Shown: piece by piece, positions 1-8,766 of the stretch
Position numbering within the stretch: position 1 is the first letter of the stretch
Layout of the letters: each line of letters begins with the position of its first letter
From: Peredibacter starrii
GTDB lineage: Bacteria > Bdellovibrionota > Bacteriovoracia > Bacteriovoracales > Bacteriovoracaceae
DNA: 64,000 nucleotides
NCBI RefSeq assembly: GCF_034259205.1
Contig: NZ_CP139487.1
Location: forward strand, 1,302,001 to 1,366,000
Direction: 5' to 3'
Position numbers and translations under genes: made by a program
Notes under the pieces: generated by a model
The model's database searches: none
The model's input: only the letters and a program-made list of their open reading frames with translations
Told to the model about the DNA's origin: nothing

Positions 1-97
1 AACAGAAAAAAATCCATCGGTTAACCCAATTTTGACTCGTCATTTAAACCTTGGTCTTGTAGACTCCCTCCATTAATCCCCACTATTGAGGACATTC

Positions 98-1906
98 ATG
101 AAATTAAAGAACATTGCCGTTGTGGCCCACGTGGACCACGGTAAAACGACTCTTGTTGACCAACTTCTAAAGTATTCAGGTACATTTTCTGCTCACGAAC
201 AAGTAGCAGAACGTGTAATGGACTCAGGAGAGTTGGAACGTGAGCGCGGAATTACAATTAAAGCGAAGAACTGTGCGATCCGTTGGAAAGAAACGAAAGT
301 AAACCTTCTGGATACTCCAGGTCACGCCGATTTCGGTGGTGAAGTTGAACGTTCTCTTATGATGGTGGATGGTATTCTACTTCTAGTAGATGCTTCTGAG
401 GGTCCTCTTCCTCAAACTCGTTTCGTATTAACTAAAGCGCTTGAGCGCGGAATTCGTGTTGGTGTTTTCATTAACAAAGTTGACCGTGCCGATGAACGTA
501 TCGATGAAGTTCGTGGTGAAGTAGAAGACCTTCTTCTGGAAATCGCTTCTAACTCTGGTCACGATATCGATCTTGATATTCCTTTCTACTACGGTTCTGG
601 CCGTAATGCTTACGCTTCGAAAGATAAAACTCGTCGTGAAGGTAACATGGATCCACTTCTAGACTTCCTAGTAAGTGACTATTACCCGTCTCCGAATTTC
701 GATAAGGCTGGTTCAGCACAACTTCTTGTGACTAACCTTTCATACTCAAACTACCTTGGCTCATTGATGGTAGGTCGTATCACTCGTGGTAAGATCGAAA
801 ACAGTAAGCAAATTGCTCACATCGGTGCTGACGGTAAAGTAAAACCTTTCAAGGTTTCTTCACTTCAGATCTATGATGGTCTTGGTATGGCGACAGTTGA
901 TTCAGCTGAAGCTGGTGAAATCGTAATTATCTCTGGTTTCGAAAACGGAGACATCGGTGACACTCTTGCCGCTGTTGATAATCCTGAAGCACTTCCTCGT
1001 ATTGAAGTTGAACCACCAACAGTATCGGTTCAGGTATCTGTATCAACTTCTCCAATGTCTGGTCGTGAAGGTGAGTACCTAACGTCTAGAAAACTAGAAG
1101 AGTTCCTAATCGATGCGATTCGTAAGAACGTATCACTTAAGTATGAGCCAACTGAAGATCCAAAAGTTTTCATCCTGAAAGCGCGTGGTGAACTTCAAGT
1201 TGCTGTAGTATTCGAAGAAATTCGTCGTGCTGGTTACGAGCTTATGATCGCTCGTCCGCAAGTTATTACAAAAGAAATCGATGGCGTTCTTATGGAGCCA
1301 TTCGAGCGTCTGGTTCTGGACGTTCCTGATGATTCAACAGGTGCAATCACTGAAAAGATGGCAACTCGTAAAGGTCGTCTTGAGGCCATGGCACCATTCG
1401 GTGAAGGTCGTACTCGTATGGAATTCCATGTTCCATCACGTGGTCTAATCGGTTACCGTTCAACATTCCTAACTGATACTCGTGGTCAGGGTCTTATGTC
1501 TTCTTACTTCGTAGGATATGAGCCGCACGTAGGTAAAATGCTTGCTCGTCAGAACGGTGCTCTTATTTCTGACCGTGCTGGTAAAATCACTCCATACGCT
1601 CTTTTCAACCTTCTTTCTTCAGGAAAACAATTCGTTCTTCCTACAGAGCAAACATATGAAGGTCAGGTAGTAGGCGAGCACACGCGTCCGAACGATCTGA
1701 ACGTTAACGTATGTCGTGAAAAGCACCTTTCATCAGTACGTACTGCAGGTAAAGATGAGAACATTATTCTTCCACCGATTCCTCCAAGAACTCTTGACTG
1801 GGCACTTGATTGGATCGATGACGATGAGTGGGTAGAAGTAACTCCGAAGAATATTCGTATTCGTAAAAAAGAACTAAATCAAAACATGCGTAAAGTTACG
1901 CGTTAA
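98..1906 (+). CDS. typA: Translational GTPase TypA/BipA
   Basis: Ribosome-binding translation factor GTPase of the EF-G-like family, about 602 residues, the usual family length. The P-loop AHVDHGKTT lies near residue 11, the switch I stretch ERGITI near 52, DTPGHADFGGEVER near 72 and NKVD near 126. The C-terminal part holds the TypA-specific segment with SRGLIGYRS. I chose the ATG at 98 because TTGAGGA sits just upstream at 86-92; an in-frame TTG at 86 would lie inside that site. Known role of the family is 50S subunit assembly and stress or cold adaptation. It stands alone, followed by a strong terminator. Confidence 0.97.
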   Translation: MKLKNIAVVAHVDHGKTTLVDQLLKYSGTFSAHEQVAERVMDSGELERERGITIKAKNCAIRWKETKVNLLDTPGHADFGGEVERSLMMVDGILLLVDASEGPLPQTRFVLTKALERGIRVGVFINKVDRADERIDEVRGEVEDLLLEIASNSGHDIDLDIPFYYGSGRNAYASKDKTRREGNMDPLLDFLVSDYYPSPNFDKAGSAQLLVTNLSYSNYLGSLMVGRITRGKIENSKQIAHIGADGKVKPFKVSSLQIYDGLGMATVDSAEAGEIVIISGFENGDIGDTLAAVDNPEALPRIEVEPPTVSVQVSVSTSPMSGREGEYLTSRKLEEFLIDAIRKNVSLKYEPTEDPKVFILKARGELQVAVVFEEIRRAGYELMIARPQVITKEIDGVLMEPFERLVLDVPDDSTGAITEKMATRKGRLEAMAPFGEGRTRMEFHVPSRGLIGYRSTFLTDTRGQGLMSSYFVGYEPHVGKMLARQNGALISDRAGKITPYALFNLLSSGKQFVLPTEQTYEGQVVGEHTRPNDLNVNVCREKHLSSVRTAGKDENIILPPIPPRTLDWALDWIDDDEWVEVTPKNIRIRKKELNQNMRKVTR

Positions 1907-1912
1907 TAAAAG

Positions 1913-1936
1913 AGGGAGCTTCGGCTCCCTTTTTTT
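1913..1936 (+). terminator. Rho-independent terminator of typA
   Basis: A 7-bp perfect stem AGGGAGC/GCTCCCT closed by the tetraloop TTCG is followed by a run of T residues, seven bases after the typA stop codon. Confidence 0.9.
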
Positions 1937-1997
1937 ATGTCCAATTTGTTCAGTTATCTTGCGAAAGACTTCATTCATCCAATCAACGCTCCATTGT

Positions 1998-2003
1998 TAT
2001 AAT
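1998..2003 (+). promoter_or_regulatory. Putative -10 element for the 2044 gene
   Basis: A perfect TATAAT hexamer lies about 40 bases upstream of the ATG at 2044. The -35 region around 1974-1980 matches poorly, so this is a candidate only. Confidence 0.4.
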
Positions 2004-2043
2004 CAGATTAGTCGCTATGTCTCTCATCATGAAAGGAGGGATT

Positions 2044-2439
2044 ATGAAAAAACTAATCTGTTCCATCTTATTACTCAGTGTAAGTTTGTATGGAAGTGCG
2101 GCCACTACTCCCAAAAAGGTTTCGTCTGCTGCGAGTGCTGATATTGGAGTGGCGACACCTCCTGAAGCAAGCACCAGCCGTTCCGGAATGTCTAATAGTA
2201 CGGGTGTGACAACGGATGAAATGAATACATCTCCCAATCCGGCCCCTGCCACTGAAGATGAATTGTTACGTGATACCACTTTAACCAGAGACAATCCTTC
2301 TTCTGGACCTTCAAAGGCGGAGGGTAAGGGAATGGAAGCGCAACAAGACGAGAATGCGCTAGACTACAGTACAACTCCTAAGAATCAAAAAGAGATTCCT
2401 CCCGCAACCAAACAGAATTCTAACAAGATCGGGAATTAA
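2044..2439 (+). CDS. Small exported protein, Ser/Thr/Pro-rich, unknown function
   Basis: A 131-residue protein with a clear Sec signal peptide (MKKLICSILLLSVSLYGSA, cleavage likely after SA near residue 19). The mature part is low in hydrophobics and rich in Ser, Thr, Pro, Glu and Asn, so it looks disordered. The start at 2044 is preceded by the near-perfect ribosome binding site AAAGGAGGG. No family recognised. The next gene is also a short exported protein, so they may work in the same compartment, but a sigma-28-like promoter between them suggests they need not be cotranscribed. Confidence 0.75.
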   Translation: MKKLICSILLLSVSLYGSAATTPKKVSSAASADIGVATPPEASTSRSGMSNSTGVTTDEMNTSPNPAPATEDELLRDTTLTRDNPSSGPSKAEGKGMEAQQDENALDYSTTPKNQKEIPPATKQNSNKIGN

Positions 2440-2464
2440 AGTTCTTTGCTCCACTATCCGATAA
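2437..2464 (+). promoter_or_regulatory. Candidate sigma-28 (FliA-type) promoter for the 2487 gene
   Basis: TAAAGTTC at 2437-2444 resembles the -35 consensus TAAAGTTT and TCCGATAA at 2457-2464 resembles the -10 consensus GCCGATAA. The gap is 12 bases against the usual 11. A start about 7 bases further on would leave a short leader containing the ribosome binding site GGGGAAG at 2475-2481. Confidence 0.4.
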
Positions 2465-2476
2465 GTAGGATAGTGG
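2451..2476 (+). repeat. Perfect 9-bp inverted repeat before the 2487 gene
   Basis: CCACTATCC (2451-2459) and GGATAGTGG (2468-2476) form a perfect inverted repeat with an 8-base loop. No T tract follows, so it is not a classic terminator. It overlaps the candidate -10 and abuts the ribosome binding site of the next gene. It could be an operator. Confidence 0.6.
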
Positions 2477-2486
2477 GGAAGAGCTT

Positions 2487-2726
2487 ATGAAATTTATCCT
2501 ATCTGGTGTTTTACTACTTACAACAATGGCATGGGCCGGTTCTGTTAAAGATTTTAATAAAGAGCTTATTGAAACAGCGAAAACTGATTTCAAAAAAGAT
2601 GAAGATACATTCAAAACCAGGGCCGCGCGTGCCCCCGCCTCGGTAGAAGTTGAAGTTGCACCGGCCGATGAAGTGCCAAACAAAATCGATAAAAACGTCC
2701 GGCAGATCGGACCGAATAAATGGTAG
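2487..2726 (+). CDS. Small exported protein, unknown function
   Basis: A 79-residue protein with a signal peptide (hydrophobic residues 3-16, cleavage near AWA-G). The mature part is charged, starting with a Lys/Glu/Asp-rich helix-like stretch and then an acidic, Pro/Val-rich segment, ending in GPNKW. A GGGGAAG ribosome binding site lies 5 bases before the ATG. No family recognised. It is followed by a weak terminator. Confidence 0.7.
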   Translation: MKFILSGVLLLTTMAWAGSVKDFNKELIETAKTDFKKDEDTFKTRAARAPASVEVEVAPADEVPNKIDKNVRQIGPNKW

Positions 2727-2757
2727 AAAAGATGGACGAAAAGTCCCTCTTTTTATT
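2727..2757 (+). terminator. Probable terminator after the 2487 gene
   Basis: AAAAGA-T-GGAC pairs with GTCC-C-TCTTTT around a GAAAA loop, with a T-rich tract to 2757. The stem has one internal mismatch. Confidence 0.5.
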
Positions 2758-2775
2758 TGAGCAATTTCTTTCGTT

Positions 2776-2783
2776 TCCGATAA
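2776..2783 (+). promoter_or_regulatory. Candidate sigma-28-like -10 element before the deacetylase gene
   Basis: TCCGATAA repeats the element found upstream of the 2487 gene. The expected -35 position (TTGAGCAA at 2757-2764) fits poorly. The predicted start site falls at about the ATG at 2791, which has no Shine-Dalgarno sequence, so the mRNA may be leaderless. Confidence 0.3.
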
Positions 2784-2790
2784 GTCTTCA

Positions 2791-3954
2791 ATGAAATTTC
2801 ATCTCTCACTTTTGTTCTTCTTTGCTTGTTCTCAAGTTCACGCTTTAAGTTGTCAGCAACCAAGTTTAAAGCTTGGTGCCGATGTCTTAAAAGAGCTGAG
2901 TGATAATCCCATCAATTGCCAAAATAATTCTGTGCATCTGACCTTCGATGATGGCCCTAATGCCCAGGTGACTCCTGCTCTTTTGAAAGAGCTAAAAGCT
3001 CGCAACGTGAAGGCCACCTTCTTTGTCTCAACTACGAATCTCGAGGCGGCAAATCGTAATCACGACACTAATCTCGCGCTGGTCAATGAGACCATGAATG
3101 CGGGACATCTCATTGCAAGTCATGGCCATGAACATAATGCCTATGATCTACGCATGGATGGAAAGGGCGAGGTGCTTGAGAAAGGATTTACTGACCAGGA
3201 AAAAGAGCAACAGATTGCTCGAAGTGTTCAGCTCCTGAACTACGCCACTCAAAATCGTTTTAGTAATCAAAAAACAATGCTCTTCCGTTTCCCCTATGGA
3301 AGAGGTGCTATGCCCTCCGCGGCCGAATTAAAACGTATGGACCAACAAGGCATCATGCGCTTTCAAAGCACAAACTACGCGGGCCAATTAGCGGAATACC
3401 GACGCCAGAGTGCTCCTTTGCAGGTCCTTGCGAGTAATGGTTTTTCTCATTTGGGTTGGAACCATGATTCAGGTGATTCATCATTTGGAATGGGAATGCC
3501 CAATGCGGACGCTTTGAAAGGTTATGTTTTGAAAAACCTCAAGGCCATGTGTTCTGGTAATTCAACTCAAGTGGCCCTTTTTCATGACATCAAAGTCATG
3601 AATACCGTCGCGATTCCCGTCATCATTGATATCGGAAGATGTCTGGGGCTAAAATTTATTTCTCCGAATGAAATGATGGCGAATAAGACCAGCTTAGTTG
3701 AACGTGGGGTCTTAATTCAGAAGTCTCAAACTCAGCGAGCACCAGCTGATACACTTGGTGAGCTGATTGCAACGGTCACGAAAGCAGGATCTCCTAATCC
3801 AGAGTGTCCACCTGAGAAAGATCAAACTTGTTATAGTGAGCAGTATAAACGGAGATATCAGGAATGCGAGGGCGGGGCTTCCATCTGCCTTGGCGGTCGT
3901 TGGTACTCCCGCCAAGATCCGATGATTCTTTTGAACTGTAATTTGAAAGACTAG
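2791..3954 (+). CDS. Exported NodB-type polysaccharide deacetylase
   Basis: 387 residues with a Sec signal peptide (residues 1-18). The carbohydrate esterase family 4 motifs are visible: TFDDGP at 51-56 (catalytic base and metal Asp), the metal-binding H111-x3-H115 in SHGHEH, and RFPYGRG for the third motif. This predicts removal of N-acetyl groups from peptidoglycan or chitin-like sugars. The last 60 residues form an extra Cys-rich tail (at least five Cys) that is not part of the NodB fold. In Bdellovibrio, such enzymes deacetylate prey peptidoglycan; that role here is inference. No Shine-Dalgarno sequence precedes the ATG. The 3' end overlaps the convergent slipin gene by 4 bases. Confidence 0.85.
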   Translation: MKFHLSLLFFFACSQVHALSCQQPSLKLGADVLKELSDNPINCQNNSVHLTFDDGPNAQVTPALLKELKARNVKATFFVSTTNLEAANRNHDTNLALVNETMNAGHLIASHGHEHNAYDLRMDGKGEVLEKGFTDQEKEQQIARSVQLLNYATQNRFSNQKTMLFRFPYGRGAMPSAAELKRMDQQGIMRFQSTNYAGQLAEYRRQSAPLQVLASNGFSHLGWNHDSGDSSFGMGMPNADALKGYVLKNLKAMCSGNSTQVALFHDIKVMNTVAIPVIIDIGRCLGLKFISPNEMMANKTSLVERGVLIQKSQTQRAPADTLGELIATVTKAGSPNPECPPEKDQTCYSEQYKRRYQECEGGASICLGGRWYSRQDPMILLNCNLKD

Positions 3955-4694
3955 CGGTTCATTAGCTTACTTAAAAAATCCACAGGAACCGGGAAGAAAG
4001 TCGTTGAGCTATTATTTGAACCAGCAACTTCTCTCATGGTCTCTAAGAAACGAAGAGTGATGGCGTCTTTTTGTTCACCCAAAACCTGAGCGGCCTCTGC
4101 AAGCTTCTTAGAGGCCTCGAATTCACCCTGAGCAGAAATGATTTTCGCACGCTTTTCACGTTCAGCTTCAGCTTGCTTTGCCATTGCTCTTTGCATTTCA
4201 ACCGGAAGGTCGATGGCCTTAACTTCAACGTTTGTTACTTTAATACCCCATGGCTCTGTTAATTCGTCCAGAATGCCCTGAAGCTTAGAGTTGATTGCAT
4301 CACGGTGAGCAAGAATCTCATCCAGCTCATACTGACCTACAACTGAGCGGAGAGTTGTTTGAGAGATTTGAGCAGTCGCGTGGTAATAATTCTCTACAGA
4401 GATAATAGCGCGTTCTGGATTACTGACCTTGAAGTAAACGACGGCATTCACTTTAAGAGTCACGTTATCTTTTGAGATGATGTCCTGAGAAGGGACATCC
4501 ATCGTCACAAGACGAAGATCAACTTTGATCATTTTTTCAAGACCTGGGATCAGGATGATAAGTCCCGGACCACGAACTCCTGAAAATTTACCCAGACGGA
4601 AAATAACACCTCTTTCATATTCATTAAGAATTTTGAAAGCGCTAAACAGAATAAGTCCAGCGAAGACAATAAAAGGCAAGAACGTTAGAGACAT
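3951..4694 (-). CDS. Slipin/stomatin-like SPFH membrane protein
   Basis: 247 residues: one N-terminal membrane segment (about 3-19), then the SPFH/band-7 domain beginning [14 protein letters not shown], and an Ala/Glu/Lys-rich coiled-coil tail. These proteins form ring-like oligomers that organise membrane microdomains. Its start follows the stop of the NfeD gene by 9 bases, and the ribosome binding site AAGGAGC overlaps that stop codon, so the two are cotranscribed. The slipin/NfeD pair is a widely conserved arrangement in which the NfeD protease is known from Pyrococcus to cut the stomatin partner. Confidence 0.93.
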   Translation of the reverse strand: MSLTFLPFIVFAGLILFSAFKILNEYERGVIFRLGKFSGVRGPGLIILIPGLEKMIKVDLRLVTMDVPSQDIISKDNVTLKVNAVVYFKVSNPERAIISVENYYHATAQISQTTLRSVVGQYELDEILAHRDAINSKLQGILDELTEPWGIKVTNVEVKAIDLPVEMQRAMAKQAEAEREKRAKIISAQGEFEASKKLAEAAQVLGEQKDAITLRFLETMREVAGSNNSSTTFFPVPVDFLSKLMNR

Positions 4695-4703
4695 GGAAGC
4701 TCC

Positions 4704-6014
4704 TTATGAGTGAGATGTCTTTTTAATTTTTATGAGTAATTGTTTTGAATCAACTGAAACTACTTCAACTTGATCACCAATTTCAAAATTTTCCTGGGCC
4801 TCGGCCCTCCAGATTTCTCCCAACACTTTTACCTGGTATTGATCACCAGAGAGTCGAGTGAGAACTGATCCCTTTGCTCCAGTGGGTAGAAAGAAGTCGC
4901 CAGGGCTTTTTTGTTTTTTCTTATCATTCCAAAGATACCAGACCATGAGGCCGATTGCGAATACAACTCCGGCGAGGGTAGAGAAAAGCACTGGATATTG
5001 AACTGAGATATAACCTGCATCGCCATGGAACAAAAAGAGAGAACCAACTACGAATGCCGCAAGACCTGCGACAGAAAGTAAACCATAGCTGGTAATAAAA
5101 ACCTCCAATACTAAGAGACCAATTCCTAGAACGATCAGACCCATTGATCCCCAATCAAGTGGCAGTACTTGGAAAGCAATCGCGGCGAGAATAATGAAGG
5201 CCACGCCAAAAGAGCCGGCCACATATCCACCAGGAGCTTGTAGTTCAAAATAAATCAGTGCTACACCGATTAGGAATAGAAAGTAAGCAGTAGAAGGATT
5301 TGCTAGAACTTCCAGAAGCTTTTGACCCATGGTCGCTTCATATTCTTTAAATTGAAGATTATTACTTAGCCTTAGGGTCTTAATATCGCCATCAAGAGAA
5401 AGAGTTTTCCCATTGAGGTATGTGATAAGATCTTGCTCGTTTGAAATCACACCATTAATGATCCCAAGTTTAATGGCCTCAGCGTCGGTGTAAGACTCCG
5501 CGCCAGTAATCATTTTTTCAAATGGCAGGGAAGGGCGTCCGCGAGAAGTGCTAAGTGAACGCACAAGAGCGGTCAAATCATTCAGGGCCTTTTTACGCCC
5601 ATCACCTTCTTTAATATCTTCACCAAGTCCAACTGGAGTCGCGGCGCCGATGTTTGAACCAGGAGACATGAAAAGAAAATGTGAGGCAGAGGCAATGATC
5701 GCTCCAGCACTTGAAGCTGATGCACCCTCCGGAGTGATCCAGACCACTACCGGTCTTTTCTCACGGCCAAACATGGTGATGATGTCTTTCGTCGTCGTGA
5801 CGAGGCCCCCTGGGGTGTTCATTTTGAGCACAATCAGTGAGGTCTTAGGCAAAGCTTTGAAATGTTGGTTCAGATAATCGTAGGACGCAGGAGTAATGGC
5901 AGAATTTATGCTTAACAGACTGATCTCGTTCACCACATAGTCTGAACAAAGCCCCGTTAAAGGCAAAACTCCCAAGACAAAAACCAAAAACTGCAGTATT
6001 ATTCTCTGTCTCAT
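4704..6014 (-). CDS. NfeD-family membrane serine protease (long form)
   Basis: About 436 residues. A signal peptide is followed by a ClpP-like protease domain with NTPGGLV (oxyanion region), the nucleophile Ser in ASASSAGA, and a likely general base Lys in DAEAIKLG. Then come four or five membrane segments and a C-terminal OB-fold NfeD domain (GAKGSVLTRLSG to the end). Start chosen at 6014, where AGGA lies at a good distance; an ATG two codons upstream at 6020 has none. Upstream partner in the operon with the slipin gene. Role in the family: membrane quality control. Confidence 0.93.
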   Translation of the reverse strand: MRQRIILQFLVFVLGVLPLTGLCSDYVVNEISLLSINSAITPASYDYLNQHFKALPKTSLIVLKMNTPGGLVTTTKDIITMFGREKRPVVVWITPEGASASSAGAIIASASHFLFMSPGSNIGAATPVGLGEDIKEGDGRKKALNDLTALVRSLSTSRGRPSLPFEKMITGAESYTDAEAIKLGIINGVISNEQDLITYLNGKTLSLDGDIKTLRLSNNLQFKEYEATMGQKLLEVLANPSTAYFLFLIGVALIYFELQAPGGYVAGSFGVAFIILAAIAFQVLPLDWGSMGLIVLGIGLLVLEVFITSYGLLSVAGLAAFVVGSLFLFHGDAGYISVQYPVLFSTLAGVVFAIGLMVWYLWNDKKKQKSPGDFFLPTGAKGSVLTRLSGDQYQVKVLGEIWRAEAQENFEIGDQVEVVSVDSKQLLIKIKKTSHS

Positions 6015-6068
6015 ATACATCCTAGGTTAATGAAAACCAGACATACGTACAAGTTAAAAGGGTCGCCT

Positions 6069-7358
6069 ATGGCAACGCAAAAAATGAAATTTTATATCGC
6101 AACCATTCTTAATCCTCAAAATGATAGAGAATGTGACTTCTACACCAATGGTCTTCTTGCTGTTGAAGGCACAAAGATCAAAGACATCCTTCCTTTAGAG
6201 AAAGGTGTTAAGAAGTACGGCGCAAAGATGAATAAGCGTAATACGACTGATTTTGGTCAGGCCGTGATTATGCCAGGATTCTTTGATATGCACTTTCACT
6301 GGGTGCAGGACGATGTAAGAGAAATGCCAAAAGACTCTCTTCTTGAGTGGCTTGAGAAATATACATTTCCAACTGAGATGAAATTTGCTGATAAGGCCTA
6401 TGCTAAGAAACGTGCTGAACAGTTTTTCCAGAAACTTGTTCGTCACGGAACACTTGGTGGTGCATGTTACAGCTCTATTCACGAGCACGCTGTCGATGCG
6501 GCAATGAAAAAGTCGAAGGGACATTTCGTGATTGGTAACGTGATCATGAATATGAATTCACCTGAAGCACTTACTCAATCAGAGGAATCATCTCTTAAAC
6601 TAACCCAAAAACTTATTAAGAAGTTTGGTAAAAAACATTGCTTCACTCCGCGTTTTGCCATCACGACGACTCCAAAAGTGATGAAAGAGGGAAGTAAGAT
6701 GGCAGATAAGGCAAAGTGCTTTAAGCAAACTCACTTATCTGAAACTCCGGCCGAGATTGATTTCGTTCTTTCGATTTACCGCAATCTTCCGGGCTTTGAG
6801 AAAGTGAAGACCTATACTGAAATCTACGAGAAGACCGGGATGCTAGGTGAGAGATCACTTATGGGTCATGGTATTCACCTTTCTACCAAAGAACTTCAAA
6901 CCCTAAGTAAAACGAAAACCAGTGTTGTTCACTGTCCGACTTCAAATGCTCCAATCGAAGAGAAAGGTCTTGGTTCAGGACTTTTCAACTTCAAGCAAGT
7001 TGAAAAGAGCAAAGTAAGATGGGCACTTGGTTCTGATATTGGTGGTGGACCATTTCTTTCAATGTTTGATGTGATGAGAAGCTTTGTTGATCAACATAAG
7101 AAGAAAGAGGCCACATATGTGAAGGCCCTTTATCGCTCAACTCTAGCAGGCGCTGAAATTCTGGGCCGTGGAAAAACTTCCGGTAACCTTAATAAAGGTA
7201 AAGAAGCTAGCTTCATCGTTGTACCTCTTCCAAAAGATAGTCAACCTAAAGCGGCCGAAGCACTTTTAAGTGACCTCATAACTCCACACCGTAAAAACCG
7301 TCATGATTATGAGGGCTTGGTGAAGGATGTTTACTTTTGTGGGAAGGCCCTTATCTAA
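6069..7358 (+). CDS. guaD: Guanine deaminase (amidohydrolase family)
   Basis: About 429 residues. It matches the guanine deaminase branch of the amidohydrolases: MHFHW (first metal His pair), TPRFAITTTP, QTHLSE (metal His), MGHGIHLS (metal His), HCPTSN and GSGLFNF, and ALGSDIGGG (metal Asp). Expected reaction: guanine plus water to xanthine and ammonia, a purine salvage or catabolism step. Start at 6069 chosen because AAAGGG precedes it and the homologous region begins there; an ATG at 6030 would add 13 residues. No other purine genes are adjacent. Confidence 0.87.
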   Translation: MATQKMKFYIATILNPQNDRECDFYTNGLLAVEGTKIKDILPLEKGVKKYGAKMNKRNTTDFGQAVIMPGFFDMHFHWVQDDVREMPKDSLLEWLEKYTFPTEMKFADKAYAKKRAEQFFQKLVRHGTLGGACYSSIHEHAVDAAMKKSKGHFVIGNVIMNMNSPEALTQSEESSLKLTQKLIKKFGKKHCFTPRFAITTTPKVMKEGSKMADKAKCFKQTHLSETPAEIDFVLSIYRNLPGFEKVKTYTEIYEKTGMLGERSLMGHGIHLSTKELQTLSKTKTSVVHCPTSNAPIEEKGLGSGLFNFKQVEKSKVRWALGSDIGGGPFLSMFDVMRSFVDQHKKKEATYVKALYRSTLAGAEILGRGKTSGNLNKGKEASFIVVPLPKDSQPKAAEALLSDLITPHRKNRHDYEGLVKDVYFCGKALI

Positions 7359-7402
7359 ACAGCCTCTTAAAGTGGCCAAATCGAGATAACACCTCAAAAA
7401 AT

Positions 7403-7498
7403 CGACTCATAAGGTAGTCGGAATAAGTTACTGACTTCAGGGAAAACGGCGGATCTTATAGTCTCCTGACTCAGGATCGGTACATAATTCGACTACCT
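7403..7498 (+). promoter_or_regulatory. Candidate structured leader with mutually exclusive stems
   Basis: AGGTAGTCG (7412-7420) pairs perfectly with CGACTACCT (7490-7498). The stem extends by AAT/ATT across one bulged G, giving 12 base pairs enclosing about 62 bases. A competing hairpin CGACT (7403-7407)/AGTCG (7416-7420) uses the same 5' strand. The long stem ends 18 bases before the ATG of the receiver gene. This could be a regulatory RNA or a set of DNA operators; no known riboswitch class was recognised. Confidence 0.4.
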
Positions 7499-7516
7499 AA
7501 AAAAATTGAGAGAAGA

Positions 7517-7882
7517 ATGAATTCCCCTCGCATTCTGTACATTGATGATGAAATTGATCTTCTGGATCTTGCCTCCACTTTCTTTGAAGATGAAAACCTT
7601 CCCATCGAAACTTGCTCAGATTTTCAAGATGCTTTGGCGCTCATTCGTGCCAACAAGTATGACTTGATTATTTCAGATGCGAAGATGCCTTCAGGCAGTG
7701 GGCCCGAGTTATTTCGAATTGTAAGGGCCGAAGGTCTTTATTCTGGTCGCATAGTTTTAGTGACCGGGAACATCGAAGACTTCGGCTCGGAAAAGAGTCG
7801 AACAGATTTTGATTTAGTCATTTATAAACCAATTCGTTTTCAAGAACTGGTGACAAAAGTTAAAGAGATGTTATCAATTTAA
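7517..7882 (+). CDS. Stand-alone receiver (CheY-like) response regulator
   Basis: 121 residues, a single REC domain with no output domain. Acidic pair DDE at 10-12, phospho-acceptor Asp in IISDAKMP, conserved Thr in LVTGN and Lys in IYKPI are all present, so it should be phosphorylatable. Weak purine-rich ribosome binding site GAGAGAAG. No histidine kinase is adjacent, so it is an orphan. The upstream 158 bases hold the candidate structured leader. The 3' end overlaps the convergent xthA gene by 9 bases. Confidence 0.9.
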   Translation: MNSPRILYIDDEIDLLDLASTFFEDENLPIETCSDFQDALALIRANKYDLIISDAKMPSGSGPELFRIVRAEGLYSGRIVLVTGNIEDFGSEKSRTDFDLVIYKPIRFQELVTKVKEMLSI

Positions 7883-8632
7883 TTCCAGCACAATAGGACA
7901 GTGATCTGAACCCATCACATCTGGTTTGATGTATGCATCTTTTACTCGTGGAAGAAGTTCTGGAGTGATGAAGAAGTAATCAATTCTCCATCCAACGTTT
8001 CTGGCACGAACGCCAGGCATATTGCTCCACCAGGTATATGCTCCAGTCTTCTCTGGATTAAGGTGACGGAAAATATCGATGTATCCTTCTCCAATAAATT
8101 TATCCATCCACGCTCTTTCATTAGGAAGGAAGCCGGTGGTTTTCTGATTGGTTTTAGGATTGGCGAGATCAATTTCTCTATGAGCGGTATTGAAATCTCC
8201 CGTGATGATGATGGGTTTCTTCTTACGAAGTTCATTCATCTTTGCGAGGATGTCATCACAAAATTCCATCTTGAACGGAACTCTTTTGTGATCACGTTGT
8301 CCATTTGGAAAGTAACAATTCAGGAGATAAAAATCTTGAAATTCGTGAATGAGAACACGGCCTTCGGAATCAAAGCAATGTTTTTCGATATTTTTCGTGT
8401 CAAGGATTTTCTCTCGAGAAAATGTGGCCACACCAGAGTAACCTTTCTTTTCGGCTGAACTATGAGAAATCTCATGTTCCTTCATTTCTCGAATTTCAAG
8501 AGGAAATTGTTCATAATTTGCCTTTGTCTCTTGTAGGCATAGGATATCTGGTGATTCCTTAGTGAACCATTCAAGAAATCCCTTATTATACACAGAGCGT
8601 ATACCGTTAACATTCCACGAAATCAGCTTCAT
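7874..8632 (-). CDS. xthA: Exodeoxyribonuclease III (AP endonuclease)
   Basis: 252 residues, the usual length. The EEP-fold motifs are present: WNVNGIRS, LQETK (metal Glu), NCYFPNGQR, GDFNTAHREIDL (catalytic Asp/Asn) and GSDHCPI (C-terminal Asp-His). Expected role: cutting at abasic sites and 3'-end cleaning in base excision repair. Only a weak GGGA precedes the start across an A/T-rich run. Confidence 0.95.
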   Translation of the reverse strand: MKLISWNVNGIRSVYNKGFLEWFTKESPDILCLQETKANYEQFPLEIREMKEHEISHSSAEKKGYSGVATFSREKILDTKNIEKHCFDSEGRVLIHEFQDFYLLNCYFPNGQRDHKRVPFKMEFCDDILAKMNELRKKKPIIITGDFNTAHREIDLANPKTNQKTTGFLPNERAWMDKFIGEGYIDIFRHLNPEKTGAYTWWSNMPGVRARNVGWRIDYFFITPELLPRVKDAYIKPDVMGSDHCPIVLELN

Positions 8633-8766
8633 AAAAAAATTTTTCCCAGTTATTTTAAAATTAGTTGGTCGATAAGATAGATAATAATTTTTTTGTGAAT
8701 GGTGAATGACATTCTAGAAAAAATGAATATTATTTTGAATCTCGCCCCAACCTAGATGGAGAACAC

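Noticed and set aside
2451-2476. Hairpin as a terminator of the 2044 gene
   Set aside because: No T tract follows, and the sequence runs straight into the ribosome binding site of the next gene.
7424-7487. Cyclic di-GMP (GEMM) riboswitch before the receiver gene
   Set aside because: AGGGAAAAC only loosely resembles the conserved AGGGCAAAC, and the other conserved GEMM positions are absent.
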